Assembly (NCBI RefSeq): GCF_043290135.1
Contig: NC_134705.1
Coordinates: 93,141,239-93,205,238 of the forward strand
Source: Rhipicephalus microplus
Taxonomy: Eukaryota; Arthropoda; Arachnida; Ixodida; Ixodidae
Reading direction: 5' to 3'
DNA length: 64,000 bases
Part shown: positions 12,055 through 24,344 of the stretch, piece after piece
Numbering within the stretch: the stretch's first letter is position 1
Layout: every line of letters starts with the position of its first letter
Notes under the pieces: model-generated
Seen by the model: only the letters and a program-made list of their open reading frames with translations
Database searches by the model: none
Told to the model about the DNA's origin: nothing
Translations under genes and position numbers: made by a program

Positions 12055-15000
12055 CTAACAGCTGGTTACAATGACCGGATCATAGTAGGCCTTGAGGCGC
12101 TCCACGTTAACAATGTCGCGTCCTCGACGACGCATGTCCGAAGATTGTTCGATGGGTTCAATCAAGTAGTTGACTGGGGAAGTGCATTTGACGACACGGT
12201 AGGGGCCTTCGTATTTAGGCAACAGTTTTGAAGATAGGCCAGTTGCAGTAGTAGGGATCGAGAGCCAGACGAGCGCTCCAGGGAGGAATGTGGGCGCAGT
12301 AGTACTGGCGTCAGCGCGAATGCTTTTTTGCCGCTCTTGATCATGCGCAGTAAAGGTCTTTGCAAGCTCTCGACATTCTTCAGCAAGCTTGGCTGTAGCA
12401 GAAATAGGTGCCCACTCAGACGGATCTGGCCTGTACGGAAGTATCGTGTCGATGGTGTGTGACGGCTGCCTTCCATATAATAAAAAGAAAGGGGAAAAGC
12501 CAGTAGTGCTCTGAGGGGCGGTATTATATGCGTAGGTGACGAAGGGTAGAATGGAATCCCAATTTGTGTGATCGGCGGCGACGTATTTGGAGAGCATGTC
12601 GCCCAGCGTACGGTTGAAGCGTTCTGTGAGGCCATTCGTCTGCGGGTGGTAAGCAGCAGTTTTGCGGTGAACAACGTTGCACTCTTTGAGAATGGCTTCG
12701 ACGACTTCAGACAGGAAGACGCGGCCTCGGTCACTGAGCAGTTCCTGGGGTGGGCCGTGTCGCAGAATGAATCGTTGGAGCAAAAAGGAAGCCACATCGC
12801 TCGCTGTAGCCGCGGGAAGAGCGGCCGTTTCCGCGTATCGCGTGAGGTGGTCCACAGCAACAATGGCCCAGCGGTTACCAGCCGACGTTAGTGGAAGTGG
12901 CCCATACAAATCGATGCCAACGCGCCCAAACGGCCTGGCAGGGCAAGGTAGAGGTTGCAGACCTACCGGCGACAGGTGCGTTCAAGTTTTGCGGCGCTGA
13001 CATTCTATGCAGGAGCGAACGAATTTCTGCACGTAGCGGGACATGCCACGCCAGAAGTACCGTTGGCGAATGCGGTGGTAAGTCTTCGATACCCCGGAGT
13101 GCGCACACTGCGGATCAGAATGAAAGAATTCGCATATGTCAAAGCGCAGACTGCGAGGTATGACTAGTAGCCACTGGCGGCCGTCACCGTTGTAATTGCG
13201 TCGATGGAGGAGGTCGTCGCGAACGGCGAAATGGTGGGCTTGACGACGCAACGCGCGAGTGGATGGAGTGGATGGATCAGTCAGCAAGTCTATCAGTGAG
13301 GCAATCCATTGATCCTTGCGCTGTTCAGTAGCAATGGCATGAATGCTAATCGAAGAAATGGCAAGGTGAGACACTGAGTTGTTGGCATTGTCGTCAGGCA
13401 AGGGAGAGCGCGACAGGGCGTCGGCGTCAGCATGTTGCCTTCCATTGCGGTACAGCACGCGGATGTCATAGTCTTGCAGGCGAAGTGCCCACCGGGCGAG
13501 ACGGCCTGAGGGATCTTTCAATGACGACAACCAGCATAGTGCGTGGTGGTCGGTGACGACATCAAAAGGGCGACCATACAAATAAGGTCGGAACTTTGCA
13601 AGGGCCCAGACGATTGCCAAACATTCTTTCTCGCTGACTGTGTAATTAGTCTCGGCTTTAGTAAGCGTACGGCTCGCGTGCGCCACGACATATTCCGGGA
13701 ACCCTGGTTTGCGCTGCGCAAGGACAGCGCCGAGGCCGACACCACTGGCATCCGTGTGTACCTCTGTAGGGGCCGTAGGGTCGTAGTGGCGGAGTATGGG
13801 AGGCGACGTCAACAAACGACGAAGTGTTCTGAAAGCGTCGTCGCACTGTGATGACCACGAATGGAGAGGGCCGTTGCTTCCGAGAAGCTTCGTCAGCGGC
13901 GATATGATAGTCGCGAAGTTTCGAATGAAGCGCCGAAAGTAGGAACACAGTCCTACGAAACTGCGCAGTTCCTTCACGGATGTCGGCTTGGGGAACTCGG
14001 TCACGGCCCGAAGCTTGTTTGGATCAGGGAGAATTCCGTCCTTGGACACGACGTAGCCGAGTATTGTCAGCTGCCGAGCTGCAAATTGGCACTTCTTTAG
14101 GTTCAGTTGCAGACTGGCGTTTCTCAGACGCGTTAAAACATGCCGAAGGCGTTGAAGGTGCGTCGAGAAGTCAGGAGCGAAAACGACGACGTCATCGAGG
14201 TAGCACAGGCACGTGTGCCATTTCAGGTCACGCAGAACTGTATCCATCATGCACTCAAAGGTGGCGGGCGCATTGCACAGCCCAAACGGCATAACGTTAA
14301 ACTCGTACAAGCCGTCAGGGGTGACAAAAGCGGTCTTTGGTCGAGCGTCCTCAGCCATAGGTACTTGCCAGTACCCTGAGCGCAAATCGAGGGATGAAAA
14401 GAATTCTGCTCCTTGCAGGCTGTCAATCGCGTCATCTACCCGCGGTAGTGGATACACGTCCTTACGAGTGATCTTGTTGAGGCGTCGGTAGTCCACACAG
14501 AACCGCACAGAACCGTCCTTCTTCGTGACGAGAACGACAGGAGATGCCCAGGGGCTGCTAGAGGGGCGAATAACATCGCGGCGAAGCATGTCGTCGACTT
14601 GCTCGTTGATTACACGGCGTTCTGTGGGAGATACGCGATATGGACGTTGCCGCAGCGGTGGCTGTGCGCCTGTGTCGATGCGATGCGTAACGTTGGATGT
14701 GCGGCCAAGAGAAGGTTGAGCGACATCGAAAGAAGAGCGGAATTCTTCCAACAGGCCCAAAAGCTGGGAACGCTGGCCCTGCGTAAGGTCGTCGGGTATG
14801 CAGGGACCGAATATATCATCGGATGATGAAGCAGATGTCGAAACAGCACCAAGCGTACAGGAACTTTGGCAGTGCATGTCATCAGGTTGATCCATAACTT
14901 GCGCGTCTTCGATGGGTTCCACGCTGCCGAGACATTCTCCTCGCACCAACGTAACGCTGTACGGAGATGAGTTCACAACAAAAATAGTGGTGCTGCCGTG

Positions 15001-15609
15001 AGTGAGTTGCACGGTCGCGAAAGGAACCAGCAAGCTTTTTCTTATGGAAACTTGATGAGATGGCGAGAGGAGTGCAGCGGTGTCAGAAAGGCTTGCGCAG
15101 TAGAGCGACACCGCAACAGACGAGTTTGCAGGCACTTGAGTGTCGTCTCTGACGAGTAACTTGCTTGCAGCGGATGGACTGTCGGCCGGCGTCAAAGAAG
15201 AGAATGGCGCGAGTTCTATTTCTGCTGGTGCGCAATGAATGACGGCGTCGTGGCGGGAGAGAAAATCCCATCCTAGGATGACGTCGTGAGAGCATGAAGA
15301 AATTACGATGAATTCGACCGCATACATCACGTCCTGAATCATAAGGCGGGCTGTGCACATCGCTGTAGGGTGAATGCTTTGGGTGCTGGCTGTACGGAGG
15401 GAGAGCCCGCAAAGCGTTGTGGTCACTTTGCGCAGTAATCGGCAAAGTTTTTCGTCCATCACGGATACGGCGGCTCCGGTATCTACAAGGGCAGATGCAC
15501 GAACGCCATCCACAAGCACGTCTATCACGTTCGACGGGCTTTCCTGAGGGCTTCCGCAGTTCGACAGCGTCGCAGCTCTTGCCTCGTGGACTGCGACAAC
15601 TAGTTTTCC
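12055..15609 (-). pseudogene. pol: Pol polyprotein of E3 (PR-RT-RNase H-IN), one nonsense codon
   Basis: Read on the minus strand from the frameshift heptamer, about 1185 codons. Protease [13 protein letters not shown] is near 15480; RT has [11 protein letters not shown] and the catalytic YLDD at 14191-14202; RNase H has [14 protein letters not shown] near 13750 and TDHHALCWL near 13530; integrase has the H/H-C/C zinc site around 13000-13110, then catalytic D, D and E in IDLYGPLP, LLSDRGRVF and TNGLTERFNRTL. The only break seen is TGA at 12982-12984, between the zinc site and the catalytic core, where the frame continues unchanged on both sides. The neighbouring pattern makes an Arg CGA the likely ancestor. 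All catalytic residues are present, so a sister copy without the stop could be active. Confidence 0.92.
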
Positions 15610-16928
15610 TGGTCGCCCTCGAGTGGACGTGGCCGCATCGGTGACAGTGAGCGACGTCGTGGAGATGGTGAACGGCGGGTAGACGGAACGGGGCGGGACG
15701 CCGGTGACATAGGCGGCGGTTGGTCATAAGAGCGGCTTGACTGGCTGGGAAAGTTGGAGGCGACCTGCGGTTGCTGCACACGATTGCAATATCGTGCCAC
15801 ATGACCGACGCAACCGCAAGCAAAGCAGATGGGGCGATTATCAGCAGTGCGCCATTGGTTTGCTGGTCGCATCCATGTCGCAGAACGCGATTGGCGAGCC
15901 GGCTGCTGATATGAGTGCATGGTAGGCGGCACTCGGGGCACGTGGGTGACGCCGGCGTATGTAGGCGAGACAGGTTCTCCAAAGGCCTGGGGCCTCGCGA
16001 CGGTTTCGGTGTAATTTAGCGGAACAGTGACAGAAATTGGTGGGGGCGGCCTGGCAACAACTTGAGCGTAGCTGAGTGGCACAGATGCAGGAGGTGGCTG
16101 GTGGTATTCAGGGACGACCTCCGCGATTTCCTGCTGAATGGCTCGGCGGAGCGGAGGTGGAAGTGTACTTGATGGCTGTTGAGCTTGTTGTGGGGAAGCA
16201 AAAGCCAGTAGAGAGACCTGGCGGGCAACTTCCTCACGCACGAACGACTTGATTTCGGCGAGGAAGGTTGCGTGGTCTGGAACTGCTGACAAGGCCGAGA
16301 GATCAGCATCACGTGGTGGCGGGCGACGGGTCATCAAGCGCTGCCGCCGCAGCTCGTCGTAACTTTGGCATAACATGATGACTTCTGCCACAGTGCGGGG
16401 GTTCTTTGCCAGGAGCATGGTGAAGGCATCGTCGGCGATGCCTTTTAGAACATGCGTGATTTTGTCAGCCTCTGACATGTTCAGGTTGACCTTCTTGCAC
16501 AAGTCAAGGATGTCCTCGATATAACTTGTGAAGGACTCACCGGTCTGCTGGGCTCGTTCACGTAAACGCTGTTCAGCTTGAAGCTTACGAACGGCAGGGC
16601 GGCCGAACACGTCGACGACAACGGTTTTAAAAGCGGACCAAGTCGGGAAATCAGATGCGTGGTTATTGTACCACATTCCGGCCACACCCGCAAGGTAGAA
16701 GAACAGGTTGCCGAGTTTAGCTGCCTCATCCCAATGATTGGGGACGCTCACACGTTCGTACATGGCAAGCCAGTCCTCGACGTCAGTGCCATCCGCGCCG
16801 GTGAAGACAGGAGGGTCGCGGATGCGGGGGACACCGGGACATGGCGTCGGTGTAGGAGGAAGCGTTTGCTGGGCGGCGTCTTGGTACATGGTTGGAGGCA
16901 CGGTACGGGATCGAAGCTCCAAGGGCAT
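15600..16928 (-). CDS. gag: Gag of E3, intact (442 aa)
   Basis: Structural protein that would form the particle and bind element RNA. I chose the ATG at 16928 (MPLELRSRT); the frame extends 12 codons further to a GTG but without an ATG. The capsid-like region includes [24 protein letters not shown] sequence near residue 45 and [18 protein letters not shown] near residue 160. A Pro-rich linker follows, then a CCHC knuckle ([14 protein letters not shown]) near residue 370, then an Arg/Ser/Pro tail ending QEN. There is no internal stop. Pol overlaps in the -1 register at the stop codon. Confidence 0.92.
   Translation of the reverse strand: MPLELRSRTVPPTMYQDAAQQTLPPTPTPCPGVPRIRDPPVFTGADGTDVEDWLAMYERVSVPNHWDEAAKLGNLFFYLAGVAGMWYNNHASDFPTWSAFKTVVVDVFGRPAVRKLQAEQRLRERAQQTGESFTSYIEDILDLCKKVNLNMSEADKITHVLKGIADDAFTMLLAKNPRTVAEVIMLCQSYDELRRQRLMTRRPPPRDADLSALSAVPDHATFLAEIKSFVREEVARQVSLLAFASPQQAQQPSSTLPPPLRRAIQQEIAEVVPEYHQPPPASVPLSYAQVVARPPPPISVTVPLNYTETVARPQAFGEPVSPTYAGVTHVPRVPPTMHSYQQPARQSRSATWMRPANQWRTADNRPICFACGCVGHVARYCNRVQQPQVASNFPSQSSRSYDQPPPMSPASRPVPSTRRSPSPRRRSLSPMRPRPLEGDQEN
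15603..15609 (-). other. Putative -1 frameshift heptamer of E3
   Basis: Minus-strand GGAAAAC followed directly by gag TAG. The pol frame is in exact -1 register (27 codons upstream of the first protease GTG). Confidence 0.6.
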
Positions 16929-16976
16929 CGAATGCTGACCGAAGGTGTTTGAAGGGCACAGCACTCTCCACCAAAT

Positions 16977-17134
16977 TGTTAAGCGGTTTATTGACGGACA
17001 CTCAGCGATGATTCACGACAGCGACAGTCAATGCGGGGATCGACTCTCTGCACGAGCTGCTCTTCTTCTTAAGAAAAGGGCGACCCACTAAAGGCGCTGA
17101 AGAGGATGACCCACTGTTCAAAGGCTTTACCACA
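16977..17134 (-). repeat. 5' LTR of E3 (158 bp)
   Basis: Identical by eye to 11861-12018. The element-internal side is preceded on the plus strand by CACCAAAT, as in E5. Confidence 0.95.
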
Positions 17135-17144
17135 ATATATATAT

Positions 17145-17402
17145 ACGAAAACGCAAAAAAGAAAAAAAATCCAGAATAATATTCCAGCGTGCGGAATCGA
17201 ACGTGGGACCTTCGCGTCACGATTGCGAGGCGTCACCACAGAGCCATCGTGGGCTCTTATTTTGTTCATTGATGAGCCTCCATGCGGTACCTCTTTGGAC
17301 GTTCAAACGGCAGGTTGTTTATATCCACCACTTACCGCTGTCGGCAGGTGTCTCGGGGCCGGACTATCGTGTTTTCTGCATTAGCAGCAAGATGGCGCAG
17401 TG
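17145..17402 (-). repeat. tRNA-derived SINE with upstream CGCCATCTTGCTG block
   Basis: On the minus strand the block GCGCCATCTTGCTGCTAATG (near 17395) is followed about 140 bp later by a tRNA-like module: A box GGCTCTGTGGTGACGCC and B box ACGTTCGATTCC (near 17190-17255). It ends in a T-rich stretch. A similar arrangement is found at 37578-37900 (+) and near 52350-52530 (-). This is a pol III type repeat and not a functional tRNA: there is no acceptor stem or cloverleaf I could build. Confidence 0.7.
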
Positions 17403-17403
17403 A

Positions 17404-17922
17404 GCGCACGGCGGAGAAGCCATCAAAGAGAGGGTAAGAGGTGACAAGAGGGTTGCAGTAGGGGCGTTCCCAGGACGCAAGCTGGAAGCAGTCATGAAGC
17501 AAGCGAGCGCAAAGCTCAAAACGACAGCTGATAGACGCAACCTCGTGATAATTTCAGGCGGTTTAAACGATGTCCTAAATGAAGATGCAGCAGGACTAGC
17601 AGCCACACTGGCGAAAGGCGTCGATGACATGCGCGCCACTTCTCCTAAGGTGCAGGTAGTGATATGCACGATACCGGAGGTACCGGTGCGTGATAGCAAC
17701 CTGCAAAGAGCGGTGGTCAACGCAAACAAAGAGATATGGCGGATGAGTCGAGAGAAAGGCTTTGAGGTGGTGGAAATAAACAGAGAGGTGCATAGGTGGG
17801 GGGGTTTTGAACGAGACAGAATTCACTTCGATGGGCGGCTAGGTCATGAGGTGGGTTGGCGACTTGCAGGACGCGCAGTAGCTTTTTGGGGGGGCAAGCG
17901 AGCCCTTCGGGGTGCAGGATAG
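17404..17922 (+). pseudogene. LINE ORF1 fragment, SGNH/GDSL esterase-like
   Basis: An open frame from the truncation point to TAG. It contains VIISGGLNDVLN, the Gly/Asn block of SGNH hydrolases, and ERDRIHFDGRLG, which has the DxxH catalytic pair. The N-terminal serine block is lost by truncation, so it cannot be a working enzyme. ORF2 begins in an overlapping frame just before its end. Confidence 0.8.
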
Positions 17923-20900
17923 CTAGTAACGAGGAAAACAACCAGGGAGACTCTTCGACAGGTGGTATGGACAGATACGATTCCAAAGTGGCACCAATAT
18001 CTAAGATACGTAGAGTCCGGGGCATAAATAGACGTAGCCACGAGCGCCGAGCCAATTCAGACATAGGGTATATTAACATGCAGGGTGGTAGGAACAGGCT
18101 GAAGTGGGAAGAGATAGAAGAACAGCTAAGGGAAGAGAGGCCGATGGTATACGGTTTTGTAGAAACACATCTCAGGGACATGGAACAACCTCCGAACAAT
18201 CCGGACTACGCGTGGGAGTATTGTAATAGAACAGAAGGCAGCAGAAAGGGGGGTGGTATTGGGGCATTCATTCATAAAAGTACAGACTGGCAAAGGGTCA
18301 AGCAGGAGTGCAAGGAACATTTATGGCTAAAAGGGAAAGTGGCAGATCAAATGACACTCCTTGGTTTCGTGTACTTGTGGACGGGAGCAAAGGCCAGAGA
18401 GGAAAACCAGGCAATGGTAGAGTGTATATCAAAGGACATTCAGGAGTTAGGAAGAGAGTGCGAGATAATTATACTAGGAGACATGAATGCGCACATAGAA
18501 GATATAGATGGGTATACCGACCAGACAGGCAAAATGATCATGGATATGTGTGAAAGGCTTGATTTGATCATTTGCAACAGTACCGAGAAGTGTGAAGGGC
18601 AAATAACATGGGAGGTAGGAAGGCTTCAGTCGACGATAGATTATGCACTGATGTCACATAGGATGTATGATAAGCTCAGGGAAATGCACATAGATGAAGG
18701 TGGCTCCAGAAGTCTGGGTAGCGATCACAAACGTATCAAGCTAAGTTTTGGAAGAGCAGTGAAAGTGGGAAGGAGACAAGATGAGCAACTACAGGAAAAA
18801 TTGTTTATCCAGAAAGGCAAATTGAAATAGCCACTAAACAAATTGAGAAAGTAATCACGGAGGATAATAAGACAGTGTGGACATACACGAATCTAATTAG
18901 ACTCTTTGAGATAGAGCTTGCTAAGACGCGTGACAAGTCGCCCCGGAAAAGAAGACACAAACCCAAAAGTTGGTGGGATGAGGAAGTTAAGAGAGCCATA
19001 GCAAAACGTCAGGAAGCCTCTAGGGAACACAGACATGCTAAGCAGCGGGGTGAACCGACAGATGATGTGGAAAGAAAATGGGCAACCTTTCTAAGCTGTA
19101 GAAGGGATGCATCCCTTCTGATCAATGAAAAGATTAGAAGGAAGGGAGCTCAGTGGCTGGCAGAAGTACATAAAAAAGATAGAAAGGCAGCTGCGAAATT
19201 TTGGAACCATCTAAACTCCCTAAGAGATAAGACGAGCCTATAGCAGAACTTTATAACTACAGCTCAAGGTGGTAGGCTAGAAGGGGACGAAGCTATTGAA
19301 TATATAAGAACAAGGGTGACAGAAAAATTTCAACAAAGAAGTACTTTATGCACCACAATAGACAAAGACGAATCAAGTGGTGCAATGGCTCCATTTTCAC
19401 AACAAGAGTGGGAAAGGGCTGAGAAAAGGGTTCCTAGTAGTACATCAACAGGCCCAGATGGCATTCCAATTAGGCTGATAAAAACATTAAGTCCGAAGTC
19501 TAAGCAGGCTTTGAGAGAGGCAGTGAGTACAATAATAATCGATGGTGAAGTTCCCGATGGATGGAAACTTAGCAGGATGAGCATGATCTATAAAGAAAGG
19601 GGGACAAAGCTGACATAAACAACTACCATCCTATAACAGTGACATCAGTGGTCTACAGGCTGGCGATGCAGATTATAAAGGAAAGACTGCAGGCGTGGAT
19701 AGAGGATGAGGGGGTGCTGGGGGAACTGCAGAATGGGTTTCGGAAACACAGGAGGTTGGAAGACAATCTGTTCTCACTGACGCAGTGCATCGAAATAGCA
19801 GAAAAAGAACACAGGCCCCTGTGGCTAGCATTTTTGGATATCAAGGGAGCGTACGATAGCGTGGTTCAAGAGGAATTGTGGGGAATACTGGACACACTAG
19901 GCGTGGAACATGTAGTCACTAATCTTTTAAAGGGTGTCTATAAAGGTAACAAGGTAGTTATAAAGTGGGAAAAACAGGTATCCAAGCCTGCAGAGGTAAA
20001 ACGGGGGCTTAGGCAGGGGTGCCCCCTGTCACCCTTATTATTCATGATGTACCTACAAGGATTAGAGGCAAAATTAGAGGGAAGTGGACTTGGCTTCAAC
20101 CTCTCTTTAGTCAAACAAGGAAAACTTATTGATCAGGCACTACCGGCATTAATGTACGCAGATGATATAGTGCTAATGGCCAACAACAAGGAAGATTTGC
20201 AGAGATTGATGGACATCTGCGGTAATGAGGGAGATAGGTTAGATTTTAGATTCAGTAGGGAAAAATCAGCAGTCATGATTTTCAATGACAACGAAGGTAG
20301 TGAGCTTAGAATACAGGAGGTCACGCTAGAGATGACAGATAAATACAAATATCTGGGCGTATGGATAAGCAATGGGACCGAGTATCTGAGGGAACACGAA
20401 ATATACGTGACGACTAAAGGTAACAGGAATGCAGCAGTCATGAAAAATAGGGCACTGTGGAATTACAATAGGTATGATGTTGTGAGAGGAATATGGAAAG
20501 GGGTCATGGTTCCTGGGCTGACGTTCAGCAATGCGGTCTTGTGCATGAGATCAGAAGTTCAAGCAAGATTAGAAATTAAGCAACGTGGAATAGGTAGGCT
20601 TGCTTTAGGAGCTCACGGGAATACACCAAATCAGGGAGTACAAGGTGATATAGGATGGACATCATTTGAGGGCAGGGAGGCTAGCAGCAAGATAAAATTT
20701 GAGAAGCGATTGAGAGAAATGGGGGAAGAGCGTTGGGCTAGGAAGGTTTTCAGCTACTTGTACATGAAGAATGTCGATACAAAATGGAGGAAGCGAACCA
20801 GGAAGTTGACTGGTAGATACTTAGAAAACAGCAGGTGGCCAAACCAAAAAGAACTATCGGTTAAGAAAAAAGTGAAGGAAACGGAGACTGACATGTGGAG

Positions 20901-21276
20901 AATGGGCATGATTAAGAAGTCCGCACTAGAGATCTATCGAACTTTTAAGCAGAAAATTGCCAAGGAAAGGATCTATGATAATACTCGGGGTAGTTCTCTG
21001 CTGTTTGAGGCCAGGACGGGAGTACTGCGAACCAAGACATATCAGGCCAAATACGAAGGGGTCGACACAATATGCAGTGCGTGTGGAGAGGAAGAAGAAA
21101 CTGCCGAACACTTAATAATGTTCTGTAAAGGGCTTCACCCTATAGTTCAGGATGATGGCGCAGAGTTTTTCAAAGCACTGGGATTTAGGGACAGCGAGGG
21201 CAAAATAGACTTTAAGCGGGTAGACTTAACTAGAAGGAGGTTATCTGATTGGTGGCTAAAGTCAAGGCACGAGTGA
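17856..21276 (+). pseudogene. LINE ORF2: AP-type endonuclease plus reverse transcriptase, broken
   Basis: The endonuclease lies at about 18065-18770 with INMQG, VYGFVETHLRD, IIILGDMNAHI, STIDYALMS and LGSDHKRI, the EEP/APE-fold motifs. A frameshift near 18796-18806 moves the frame. A linker (KSWWDEEVKRAI) follows, then an in-frame TAG at 19241-19243, then RT start motifs (TSTGPDGIPIRLIK). A second frameshift near 19598-19602 in an AG-rich run leads to the long frame 19639-21276, which holds FLDIKGAYDSV, GLRQGCPLSPLLF and the catalytic YADD at 20155-20166. The C-terminus has CSACGEEEETAEHLIMFC (C-x2-C-x8-H-x4-C). Three lesions make the copy inactive, though most domains remain readable. Confidence 0.9.
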
Positions 21277-21411
21277 AAATTAAACCCTTCACTGCGAAGT
21301 ACGAATCCTCAACTTCATTATTTAAAGGAAAAAAAAAGATAAATGTAATGGTTAGTTCACTAAGTATTACGGCTAGGTGGCGTTAGCCGCCGCCCGCTCT
21401 AAAGGGTACAG

Positions 21412-21436
21412 CCATATCCATCCATCCATCCATCCG
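21412..21436 (+). repeat. (CCAT)n tail of the LINE
   Basis: Four to five CCAT units directly after AAAGGGTACAGCCATAT at the LINE 3' end. Tandem-repeat tails are typical of some LINE clades and can seed microsatellites. Confidence 0.75.
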
Positions 21437-22250
21437 GTTGTCACCTCTCACGCGTACTTTTTGGCCTGCGTAGAAAATAAGAGTGTGTACGCTCGATCGC
21501 GCTCCTTTATCTTGCAGTGGGGCGATCGAACGTCTCGTACGTATTCTGTTGTTGTTTCGTGCTCATAAAAGTCACTGCAATCGTTGCACATCCTCCGTTT
21601 GCGAAAAGGGCGTGCTTTTCAGACAAGCTGATGTAACAACTGAGGCGCTTATTCGCGTTCATCTGTACCTGTGAGTCCATTTCGTGCTTTATTTGTTCTT
21701 AAGAAACACGGGGCACGTTTTGATCTGCTTGCCAATCTGAGCATGACCTTCCAATTTGTTGCTAACGCGTTCATTACTTCGGCTTTGCGGCAAAGCTGTG
21801 ACTCTTTAGGGGCGAAGCTTCTTGAAGCGGCACCCGTTCGTTTCTTGTCGTAGTACGTAAAATGCCTTACGCTTCAACCTGCAAGGTTGTGCTGATGGGA
21901 GATTTCTCCTGTGCGTTGTTGAACAATAAAAAATTCGCAGCGTGCGCGATAACTAAAAGCTGAATTCTCCTGGCTCTCATTCCCAATTAGCAGCCATTAG
22001 CATGTACATTAAGCACTATCTGACAAGAAAAGGTTGCTTTGTTATACTTGCTGGGCGTAACCTCCTTGGTTTTAGAAAGGTTTAGCGAACATTGGGCCGC
22101 AGTGCCATGAATACAGTGAACTACTATATACCATGAACTCGAGGGGGTTAAAGGTGGGAAACAGACAAGGAGGGCAAGCCGTAAGAGAGTGTGTGTGTGT
22201 GCCACCTCTTGTTTAGTACTTGGAATGTCCGCTGGATGGCGGTGTTTCTA
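21437..22250. other. Unassigned stretch after the LINE
   Basis: No coding potential, splice-flanked exon or clear repeat boundary that I can support. Short open frames are below 75 codons and have no motifs. Confidence 0.5.
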
Positions 22251-22259
22251 TATGCGGAA

Positions 22260-22480
22260 TATATAATGAAAAGCTGCGAGATGGTGGTACTTGGAGTGTT
22301 GACTAGATGGATGATCGGACACACAGACAGATGCATGGACGGACACACGTATGGCAGCATGGGCGCATGGACTAACGCTGGGACGGACGCACGGATGGAC
22401 GTGTAAACGCACGAACAGACGCACGCACGGACGGGAGGATGGAAGCACGAAAGGTCACACAGACGGACGCATGTATGATG
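22260..22480. repeat. GGAC/GGAT-core repeat, left part
   Basis: Degenerate short units (GGACGGACGCACGGATGGAC-like) bordered by a direct repeat GCGAGATGGTGGTACTT at about 22276 and 22488. The same core continues after the solo LTR, so the LTR probably split one repeat. Confidence 0.7.
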
Positions 22481-22543
22481 AAAAGATGCGAGATGGTGGT
22501 ACTTAAGGTGTCACTATATCGCCACGTTCCATTTCTCAAGTTT

Positions 22544-22909
22544 TGTTATCGCCCCGAAACACTACACAATTCTCAGCATAAAACGCGCGTGCAGTTTTCG
22601 AGAAGCTTCCGGACTTTAGTAGATCATTTCGATAAGATCACGCCCACTCTGCGAACTGTACAGATTATTCTGGAACCTATGCAACCGCCAGCGATAATGC
22701 TAGAACATTCGATGGCAAGAGTATAAAATGCCGACGCCCTTCGCCGCTTGTCAGTAGTTGATCGACGGCCGATGCTCCGTTCGCCGCTATCAGTCCAAGA
22801 CTGCTACTGTAATCGGACTTTCCATTTACCGGGCACAGGTTCGCCCAAATCAACAGTTAAATTCCAACGCAAAGTCTCCTGTCTTCGGTCACGTCACGAC
22901 CCCGTGACA
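22544..22909 (+). mobile_element. Probable solo LTR (366 bp)
   Basis: Starts TGTTATCGCC and ends CCGTGACA. It contains a TATA box (GTATAAAATG at 22721-22730) followed by a compact GC-rich segment, the layout of an LTR promoter. GGACGG-type repeats lie on both sides. No target duplication was found, no partner LTR is in the window, and no internal sequence follows, so the call is tentative. Confidence 0.5.
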
Positions 22910-22910
22910 A

Positions 22911-23100
22911 TATGGACGAATGGACACACGGACAGATGCATGGACGGACGCACGGATGGCTGCACGGATGAATGGACGCATAAATGAACGCAGGGACCGG
23001 CGGATGCGTGGACGAACGCAGGGACGGACGGAAGCAAAAACGAATGGACGGACGGATGCTTCGCTTCACTCTCCATCATTCACCCCGTGGATCTTCTGCC
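22911..23100 (-). repeat. GTCC-core repeat with conserved end, copy 1
   Basis: On the minus strand: CACGGGGTGAATGATG, GCGAAGCATCCGTCCGTCC, then degenerate GTCC units. The same end is at 36609 (+) and 62395 (+). Confidence 0.7.
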
Positions 23101-24175
23101 ATTTTCCCTCCTATTTTACAGGGCACTATTCCAACTGCGTAGGCGCGGTTGGCATCGGATCTTATGACTCATGTTTAGATGCCGGCACCTTAATGTCAGG
23201 CCTTGCTTTCACTTGGAAGAAACAATGAAATGTCTTGGCAACTCAAAATGACAAGAAACCTCGATAAAAGATTAGATTTACATACCACGATTGTGTGATA
23301 ATTTACAAGCTCATAATTGAAAGATAATGAATAAATGAAAAAGAACACGCATAAACGCATGCTATTTTGGCGCCATTTACAGAGCCACATTTTTCTGAAT
23401 GGCAACGTGCCCGCATATCTGCGATCTGTGACAACCTTTGATTGGAGGTACAAGCAATTCAGCATATGGGACTGTATAAGTAGTCTGCAGTTCATACGTG
23501 TCGGCATGGCATTGTGCTCTCTCATAGTAGAGTATAGAGTACTCTAAATCGTTAACCATTTTTTCTAAACACACATGAGTATGATCCCGATGGGACGGCT
23601 TTTTGCTGTCCCATAGTAGAATATCAAATACCCTAGTTCAGTTTTTTCTAAACACAACGACTGCTCCCCTATAGCTCGTACTCTAAATAGTCGAACATCT
23701 ATACCAAAAACGCATCTGTATTTTCGGTTGGTCGAAACATAGCAAGAGCTGCATTACATGCAGCTATCTTCCCAAGACACTCCAGGTCACTTCAATTATC
23801 ACTCTGTAACAACCAAGCAGAAAGCTTGTTCATTTTTTTGAGGGGGTGGGGGTTGTAGAATAGACTCTTTTTCCGCTTTCAGCTATTAGAAAGGCGCCTA
23901 AAGGGAAGGACAAAGTTTTGTATGGTTGCCTGTATGTCAAAATGAATTGTTTTTGAAACACTTAGCCAGACAGAGAGAGAAAATTTGAATATGAACGGTC
24001 TGCTCGCCAAGGCTTTTGTTCCCAGCGAATCTTTAGGGTACACCGGTTCACAAAACGGGAAGCTGCCCTAGACTTGTGTTTGTAAACAGCGAAAAGGCTG
24101 ATATGTTGCGAAGGATTCATTACGGAATAATTGGATCTTCTTGGCGTATCTCCGTATTGCGGTTTCTCGTTTCAG

Positions 24176-24344
24176 GCTGACTTCGGCCATGTAGAGATCA
24201 AACCTGGCTTCAAGCTGCCCACCAAGCAAAGCTTGGGCAAGCTTAACGCCCGGCAGCACAATACCATGGCTGACGAAGTAATCCTTACGGACAGCGGCAC
24301 TATGGTGCTCAAGGGGTTCCAGTACAGTGCTTCCTGCCCCGGAT
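24176..24344 (+). CDS. DM13-domain membrane protein, internal exon a
   Basis: Preceded by TTTCTCGTTTCAG and followed by GTGAGT. Phase 0 in, phase 1 out. It encodes 56 codons beginning ADFGHVEIKPGFKLP, the closing motif of a DM13 domain, then the start of a second DM13 (LTDSGTMVLKGFQYSASCPG). DM13 domains occur in extracellular animal proteins such as Skeletor and are predicted to have a redox-linked role; the conserved Cys is in CPG. The preceding exon must end in phase 0 and encode the first domain; I did not find it between the LINE and here. The splice phases fit exon b exactly. Confidence 0.85.

Larger units (their letters stand above)
17404..21436 (+). mobile_element. 5'-truncated LINE with SGNH-esterase ORF1 and EN-RT ORF2
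   Basis: A non-LTR retrotransposon in sense orientation. The 5' end is cut inside ORF1, where it joins the tRNA-like repeat at about 17403. After ORF2 there is a ~150-bp 3' UTR and a (CCAT)n tail at 21412-21436. Esterase ORF1 is known from CR1-group LINEs, and the C-terminal cysteine/histidine motif of ORF2 is seen in several LINE clades, so I do not name the clade. Confidence 0.9.

Noticed and set aside
12909..12984. Frameshift between the two halves of E3 pol
   Set aside because: Reading through shows the frame is unchanged; it is a single in-frame TGA.
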